Below, piece after piece: positions 56,695 through 64,000 of a stretch of 64,000 nt of DNA (positions within the stretch are counted from its first letter, which is position 1; the number at the start of each line of letters is the position of its first letter). The stretch is from Ustulina deusta (lineage: Eukaryota > Ascomycota > Sordariomycetes > Xylariales > Xylariaceae). The position numbers were made by a program, and so were the translations under genes. The notes under the pieces are model-generated. The model had not been told where the DNA came from, ran no database searches, and saw only the letters and a program-made list of their open reading frames with translations. The stretch spans positions 310,001 through 374,000 of the forward strand of contig JAJNNX010000057.1 of assembly GCA_023159155.1 (NCBI GenBank). Reading direction: 5' to 3'.

Positions 56695-58254
56695 ACTATC
56701 TTTTTTTTTTAGTTAGGTTGTTTTAATTTAATATATATAAGTATGCAAAATATAAAGTATATAGTATAAATAGGTAGTATATATATATATATAAATAAAA
56801 AGTAATTTAAATATAAAGTTTATATAGAATTAAAGTAATATATATATAATTAGTACAATATAATTAATTAAGTATTTATAAGTATAAATATATAATATTG
56901 TTATTATTATTAATATAAATATTTTAATACTTATATAATATTATTAATTAAAAGTTTTAGTATATATATAGTATAATATATATATATATGTTATATATTT
57001 AAATATATAATAAATTTTAATACTAATAATTTAAGCGTAAGCTATATATAAATTGTTTATAAAACTGATTTAGTTTTATATAAATATTTTAGCTTAGTTT
57101 TTTTTTTTTTTAGCTGCTGCTATTATTATTATTTGTTAGTTTTAGCTACTTATATTTATTGCTACTATTAATTTTTTTTTTTTTATGCTTGTATTATTAT
57201 ATTTAATACTATTTCTAACCCTTTTTATGTTTTTTTTTAATAAAAAGCTTTTATAAAACTGCTACAACTATTGCTTTTAATGCTTTACTTGCTAAGAAGT
57301 TATAAATAGCTATAATTATTATAACTATAAGCAATATATATATAAATAAGCTACTAAAACTAAAAATAAAACTTATAAGTATAAACTTACTAAATCTTTA
57401 ATCTATAGTATATATATATACTAACGCTATTTTAGTAATATTTATAATAGGGCTTAGCTTAATTTTAGCTAGCTTATTTAAGTTATTTATATTATAAAAA
57501 AAGCTAGAACATTTTTTTATAATAAGTGCTAAAAAAAGTATAAAATATATAACTTTATAAATAGATCTATATTTATTTTATATTAGTATTAATATTAACT
57601 TAAATTTTTTATTTAATTAAGTTTTAGGTTTAATATTTTTTAATATAGTTTGTATTAATAAATTGCTAGACTAGTTTTGCTAGTTTTTTAACCCTAAAAT
57701 AAATATAAATAATAATAAAGTTATTAATAAAACAAGTTTAGTTATTTAATAAATTTTTATAAATTTTTATTAGTAGCTAGCTAATATTTAATTTTGTTTA
57801 TTAAAAGCGTTTTATTGTTTTTTAGCAACTTATTATATATAGTTTAGCTTTACTAGCAAACTTAGCAATATTAAAATAAATAGTTTTTTTATTATTTTAT
57901 TAAGTTTTTATAGGTTGTTTATATATTTTTAGGACACTTATGCTATATATTTTTAATTAATAATATAACAAAAAAACATTTTGTTTTAAATAATAGTATA
58001 TTTTTTTTAATACTATAAATATTTTTGTTTAATTTTATTTTGTATTATTATTTAATATAAATAAATAATTAATTAATATAAAGCATATTTTTATATAATT
58101 ACTATATATTATAAATATTAACTATTTGTTATTTTATAATAAAGTTAAAAAAAATAATTATAAGTATTTATAATTAAACAACCTAAATTATTATTATAGC
58201 TACTATAGTAAACTTAGATATTTATTATTTTAATAAAATTTAATCTTAGGGGTA

Positions 58255-58330
58255 GTTTGTATGTAGCCTAATAGTAAGGCGCAAATCAAATATCTAAAAT
58301 AATTAGTTTAATTCTAACTATATAGGTTTT
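58255..58330 (+). other. possible tRNA-like relic
   Basis: TAGCCTAATAGTAAGGCGC resembles box A of a tRNA and AGTTTAATTCTAACT, 37 bases later, resembles box B with C-to-T changes. The acceptor stem is not convincing. It could be a tRNA-derived element or a RIP-mutated tRNA gene. Confidence 0.4.
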
Positions 58331-61300
58331 TTATAGGTTTATTTTTATTAATTTATTAAAGTTTTGGGCCAATATAATTATTAAATTAATTAATTTTTTA
58401 AATAATAGGGCTAGGTACTTTTAAATAAAATAAAAATAATTAACTTTTTTTATTATTATTTTAAATATAAATTATTAAGTTAAAATTTTTTTTTTTTATA
58501 AATTTGCTATTGTTTAAAAATTTATATTGCTTTAAGTATTATAATATTAATAATTAATATTTATTAGTTATATTTAATTAGCTAGCCTTTTTATTTAATT
58601 TTATAGTATAACTTATAGTTATATATTTATTTTATTACTATATTTTTTATTTTTTATTTATTTAAATTGTTTATAAAGTCTAGTATAAATAAGTTATATA
58701 TAATATTAGTTTTTTAAAACTTAAATAATTAGATAGAAAAAATATTATAAAAATAGGTATATTATGCTAAAAATATAAAGCGATATATTTATAATCTAAT
58801 ATAACTAAAGATTTAAAATAGGCTAATAAACTTAAATATAAGTTTAAAATATTTAAAACTTAAGTTTTTTATAAATAATACTACTATATTTTTAATTTTA
58901 TAAGTTATAAGTTTATATTTAATATTATAATATTTTTAATACTTTTTGATTATAATTTATTACTAATTTTTTAAATTATTTCTAATAGTTTATAGTTTTT
59001 ATAATTATTTTTATATTATTAGCACTTTTTTTAAAATAAAATTATTCTTAATAAATAATCTAAACTTTAGTATATAGCTATATAAAGTTTTAAAAAATAA
59101 TTTGCTAGTTATACTATTAATAGCTAAATTAATTATAAAATATATTTAAAGAAATAATTAGAGCTAATTAGTTTGTTTATTATTAATAAAGCATTTAAAA
59201 TAGTTTTTAATTATTTAATTTATATATTTTATTTGCTTGTTAGTTCTAAAATAAAATATAACTAAATATTTTTTTTTGATTTTAAAATAATAGTATAAGT
59301 TTAACTAAAAATAATTAATAAAAAAAGAGCTATAGTTTAATATAATATTTGTAGAACTTTTATAAATATATTTAATTTTTTAATAAAATAAAGTAGCAAG
59401 CTATATTAAAGTTATTTTAGTATTAATAAAAAACAAATATATTAATTTAGTAAATTTATTAATAATTATTAAAATATAATTAATTTAGTAGTTTTTATAA
59501 AAAATTAAAAGCAGTTTAACTATAAAGTTTATAAATAATTTTTATATATGAGCTAAAAATATAAATAAAATATTAAGTTTGTTATATTTTTAGTAATATT
59601 TTGTTTTTAATTTAAAATATATTATATAACTATTTATATAATTATTAATATTTGTTTTTATTTTTAATTAAAAAAACTTATATATTATAATAGTTTAAAT
59701 ATATATTTTTATTTAAAATATTTTACTAATAAGTTATTATAATATAATTTAATAAACTAGAAAAAAATAAATTTAAAAAAAAAATATAAACTTTATTTTT
59801 ATAATATGAAAAAAATCTTTTAATTATTTATTAAAAGTTTATAAATTTTTTAATATTAATATATTTTTTAATTAATTTATATTTAGAGTTTTTTTATTAA
59901 ATATTTTAGATTATATTTTATAAATCTTATAATATATTTAAATTTTAGAAATTCTTATTATTTATAGTTATTTATGCTTATATATATATAACTGCTTATA
60001 TAAAAATAATCTTTTTTTTAAAAAGTTAGGCAGTATATATTTTGCTTACTAGTACCCTTAGGTATTTATTAAAAATTTTAGTTTATATTATTATAATTTT
60101 CTTTTTTAGTATTAAAAAAAAATTAATATTTTAAAACGAATTATTTATATAATTAGATCAGCGCAATAAAAAATTAGTTCTATTTTATTTGCTTTGTTTA
60201 TATTTAATAATAAAATTAAAAAAAACTAAATATATATATTAATAAGTTTGTTTTTTATTTAGTTTTAAAGTTTTTATAAATATTTAAAAATTGCTATAAT
60301 TAATTAATATTTTAATTAATAATTTGTTTTTTTAAAAATAATATTATTAATATTTAAAATATTTTATAATTATAAATATTTTTTAATATAAAGTTCTATA
60401 GTTTAATTTTATATTAATAAACTTATAAAAATAAAATATAACAAAATATTATTTATTTTAACTATTTTTTTAAAAAAAGTTTTTTATTAGTGCTGCTTTA
60501 AAAAAATTAGTTTTTATTAATACTTGCTTTTTAAAGTTAAAATATATAAAAAAAATAGCTTTTTTAAATAAGTTTTAAATTTTTTTAAAAATTTTTATTA
60601 TAAAATAGTTAAAAAAAATTTAATTTTTTTTTGTTTTAGTTACGCTTTTTTTTAAATATTAGGTTAAAAAAACAGCAACCTAAAAATACTTTTTAATAAA
60701 GCGCTAATAAAAGTTATAAAACTTTAAAAATTATTATAACTTATAATAAAAACTAAAAAATAGTTATTATTTAATTATATTAATATAATTAAGGTTTATT
60801 TTAATATTTTAATTAAATATAATATATTTAAAAAATTTAAGTTTTTTTTAATAGAAATAATATTTTAAAGTTTTTTAATAATTTTTTAAATATATTTTAT
60901 ATAAGATTTTTTATTTATAAAAAATATAAAAATATTATTTAAATATATAATATAAAATATATAATATAAAATATATTTAAAATATTATTAAGTGTTTTAT
61001 ATATATAGTTCTAAAGAATAGAAAAAATATTACATAAACCTATAAATATAACTAGAAATTTATAATAGCTATAATATATATAAAAAGCTATTTTTAATTT
61101 ATTTTTATTTTTAATTTAAATATAATAATAAGTATTTTTAAATTTAATTTTAATAAATATTTTAATATATATAAATTTATTTATTTATTTTAAAATAAAA
61201 GAAAAAATATAGCAATTTTTTTATATAATATAGTTAAGTTTTTTATAGTTTATATATAGTTTTAAACTTTTATTTTTTTTAAAAACAAATAGAATAAAAG

Positions 61301-63817
61301 CCTTAATTAAGTTTTTAGATTTTTAGATTTTTTTTATTAATTATTATTTTTACAAATTATTTTTAAAGTTTTTTAAGTTTGTTTTAAGCTAATAAATAAA
61401 TAAAATAATAAAATATTATAGTATTATTTTATAAATTAATTACTAAATTTTTTTGTTTAAAGTATAAAAAAATATTAGCTTTATTAATATTAAAAAAATT
61501 AGCTAAGTTATAAAATTCTAGTAGAACATTTTTAAAACTAGTATAATTTTTTTTAGTTTTTAATTTTTTTAATTAAAAAAGTTTAAAAAAATATATAATA
61601 GTTTAATAATATTTCTTATTTTTCTAAGTTTTAATAAATTAATAAACTATAATTAATTTAAAATATTTAAGCTTTAAGCTATAAAATTAGCAATTTAAAC
61701 TCAAATTAAGTATAATTTTTTGGTTTTTTAATATAATTTAGAAAAAAAGCACTAAACTTTTTTTTAATTAATTATTTTAGTTAATAGTAATATAGGTATA
61801 CTAAAATTTTCAGGTTATTTTATAGCTATTAATAAGTTTATGAATAATTTAATAAGCGTTATAACTAATAAATCTATTTTTAGTAATATATTATAAAATA
61901 TAAATATAAAATAAAACTTTTTTTTAGTTTGTTATATAAAATAAAAATATAATTAATATAATTATATTTAGTATAAAATTTTAAATTAATAAATATTTTT
62001 AATAAAGTTTTTTTAAAATTAATAAAATAAATATTATATAAAATATAAAATTAATATAAAACAAATATAAAAAGCTATAGTTTTAGCTTAAGCTTTATAT
62101 CTAAAATTAAAACTATTTTTTATTTTTTTTAATTATTATTTAAATATTTATTAAAATATACTAAAAAATTATATAAATAATTTTAGTCCAAATAATAAGT
62201 ATTTTTTTATAAATAATAAAATATATTAAAGTTTTTTATTTTTAGTTTAACTAAGTTTTTTAAATTTAACATTTTTAATTTTTTAGTAAATATTGCTAGT
62301 TAGGTTTTTTATAATTATAACTAATATACCTTATTTTTTATAATTAAAACAAAAAAAGTCTTAAATATTGCTACTTTGCTTTAGGCAATTATTAGGGTTA
62401 TTTTATAGCTATTTTTAAAGTATATTAAAAGTATATTAGTTAAAGTATTTAAAAAATAATAACTTTTTAAATATATAATTATTAAACGGTTATTAATTTA
62501 AATAAGGTTATTTTAATTAGTTATAGTACTAATAACTATTTTAATTCTAAATTATATTATAGTACTTTTAGTTTTAGTAAAAATAATTTTTATTATTAAA
62601 ATAATTTTATTTAAAAAAGCTTTAATATTAGTTTAGTTAGTATTTAAATATAAAAGTTTTTAATAATATTATACTATATTTATTATTACTAATTTTTTTT
62701 AAAATAATAAATTATTAAAATTTATAATTTTTTATTAAAGCAAATCGGTTAGTTTTTAATAATATAATATAGCTTTTTTATTATTGCTTTATCATTTTTT
62801 TTAAATTTTAATTTAAAATAAATATTAATTAAATATTTTAAAGTTTTAATTAGTTTATTACTAAGCTTTTTTTAATTACTAGCTAATATTTATAATAAAA
62901 AAAATTAATTAGCAAATTAAAATTTTAGTTTAGTTAGTAAAATTTTTTTGATTAGATTTATAAAAAAAGTAATTCTAGCGCACTTTTTAAAAAAAAAAAA
63001 ACTTAATATTAGTTTTTATAATTTTAGTTTATTTTATTAACTATATAAATAATTTAAATTTAAACTTATTAAAACTTTTGTTATAAATTTCTAAATATAG
63101 ATTTTAGTTTTTTAATTTATTTAATTTATTAATTATAAATAAACTATATAATAAACAAAAAATATTTAAATTTTAAAAAATAATTAAAATTAATATTTAA
63201 TTTTTTATTATTATTATAATATTTATAATAATAAAATAATTAATAGTTAGAACTGCTTAGATCTAATTTATTAAATAATAATAATAAAAATAAAAAAGTA
63301 AATAATAAGCTAGAATTAGAAAAGTTATATTATTTTTAGTACTAACTTTTATATTTTAAATAAAAAATTTAAAAAAAATTTAAAAAAATTAAAAAATTAA
63401 AAAATTTAAAGTTTTTTAGATCTTTAGCTTTTTTTTAATATTTATATTTTTTAAGTTTTTATTTTAATATTAATTTATATATGTTTATAAGTTAAAATCC
63501 TTTTAATCCAAAAATAAGTTATTTTTATTTTTTTAGCTATTTATTTATTTTTTTAAATTCTATTTCAAACTAAATATTTTATTATAATAAAAATTAGTTA
63601 ATACTTTTAAATCGTAAAGTATTATTATTATTTTAGTAACTAAGTATTAAATTATTACTAAGCTTTAATTTTTAATTTTTATTTAAAAAAAATTAGTATA
63701 GCTTTATTAACTATTTATAGCTAAATTTTTTTAAAGGGCATTAATCTAGTTAATAATCTAGGTTTTCTAGGGGCTATTATATAAATATATTATAAATAAT
63801 TTTAAAAAAAAGCTTTA

Positions 63818-64000
63818 AAATTATTATAAATAAAAAGTTTACAAAATTAAATATAATATATAAAAAAAATAAATTATATATTTAGTAAGGTTAGTTTATT
63901 AAACTAAAGTTTATAAAAAAAAGATTTTTTATTAAAGTAGGTGCAAACATAATATATATATATAGTAAGTGTGCACTAGTCCTAGTATGCTAGGCATAAC
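63818..64000 (+). repeat. LTR-like direct repeat, right copy (runs off the window)
   Basis: Same sequence and orientation as 56511-56694, about 7.3 kb downstream, ending at the window edge within TGCTAGGCATAAC. The full repeat may extend further. Confidence 0.75.

Larger units (their letters stand above)
50510..64000. other. AT-rich, RIP-like mutated repeat block (heterochromatin-type)
   Basis: From about 50.5 kb to the window end the DNA is extremely AT-rich; a hand count of 54601-54660 gives 7 G/C in 60. TpA is very frequent while CpA and TpG are scarce (that same line has one CpA and no TpG), the dinucleotide bias expected from C-to-T change at CpA on both strands. No frame longer than about 60 codons is present for 13 kb. 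Recognisable structure remains: two direct repeats with tRNA-like heads and a distant direct repeat resembling LTRs. By established knowledge such blocks are RIP-mutated transposons, usually H3K9-methylated and bound by HP1. Confidence 0.9.
56511..64000 (+). mobile_element. probable RIP-degraded LTR retrotransposon
   Basis: Two direct repeats ~7.3 kb apart enclose an AT-rich interior. Size and layout fit a Gypsy or Copia element, but no gag or pol motif can be read after mutation, and neither a primer-binding site nor a target-site duplication was found. The orientation given is only that of the repeat as written. Alternative: two copies of a dispersed non-LTR repeat. Confidence 0.5.

Overview
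The window is nuclear DNA of a filamentous ascomycete (Pezizomycotina, most likely Sordariomycetes). The evidence is short GT-AG introns with CTAAC-type branch sites, a fungal phytochrome histidine kinase, CRH-type GH16 cell-wall enzymes, an HP1 homologue, and a very AT-rich block of the kind made by repeat-induced point mutation (RIP). Gene density is low, with several 2-4 kb spacers rich in short TACCTA/TAGGTA motifs.

Layout. 1-43.5 kb is euchromatin with mostly intact genes: the 3' part of a TamA/DAL81-like transcription factor (2-1660 +); a secreted GH16 glycosidase (2742-3854 -); a disordered TCO89-like TORC1 subunit (7095-9014 -); a MOT2/MFSD5-like transporter (11039-12632 +); a decayed sirtuin (about 12840-13640 -); a GPI-anchored CRH-type transglycosylase (17247-18536 +); a conserved zinc-knuckle/coiled-coil protein (22548-24637 -); a broken orphan gene (25818-27646 +); an intron-containing tRNA-Phe (27895-27983 -); an HP1 homologue (29346-30548 +); a 52-residue membrane peptide (31827-31985 +); a phytochrome hybrid histidine kinase (33870-38554 -); an ACS-family MFS transporter with 11 coding exons (39515-41859 -); and a small SET-domain protein (42821-43525 +). 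Exon structures were rebuilt by hand from splice sites and reading phase.

44.3-50.5 kb is a gene graveyard. It holds an ankyrin-repeat relic, a truncated and frameshifted phosphoserine aminotransferase copy, and a large C2H2-zinc-finger plus DEDDh-exonuclease gene broken by stops and frameshifts. Most of the stops fit C-to-T or G-to-A change. Minisatellites follow.

50.5-64 kb is an extremely AT-rich, gene-free block. Two ~0.75 kb direct repeats with tRNA-like heads, and a ~180 bp direct repeat about 7.3 kb apart that looks like a pair of LTRs, show that it is built from transposons mutated beyond coding.

The intact genes are not an obvious cluster. They cover nitrogen/TOR signalling (TamA, TCO89), light sensing (phytochrome), chromatin (HP1, SET, dead sirtuin), wall remodelling (two GH16) and transport (two MFS). 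The most unusual candidate is the C2H2/DEDDh-exonuclease gene: broken here, but with a clear domain pairing worth tracing to intact relatives.
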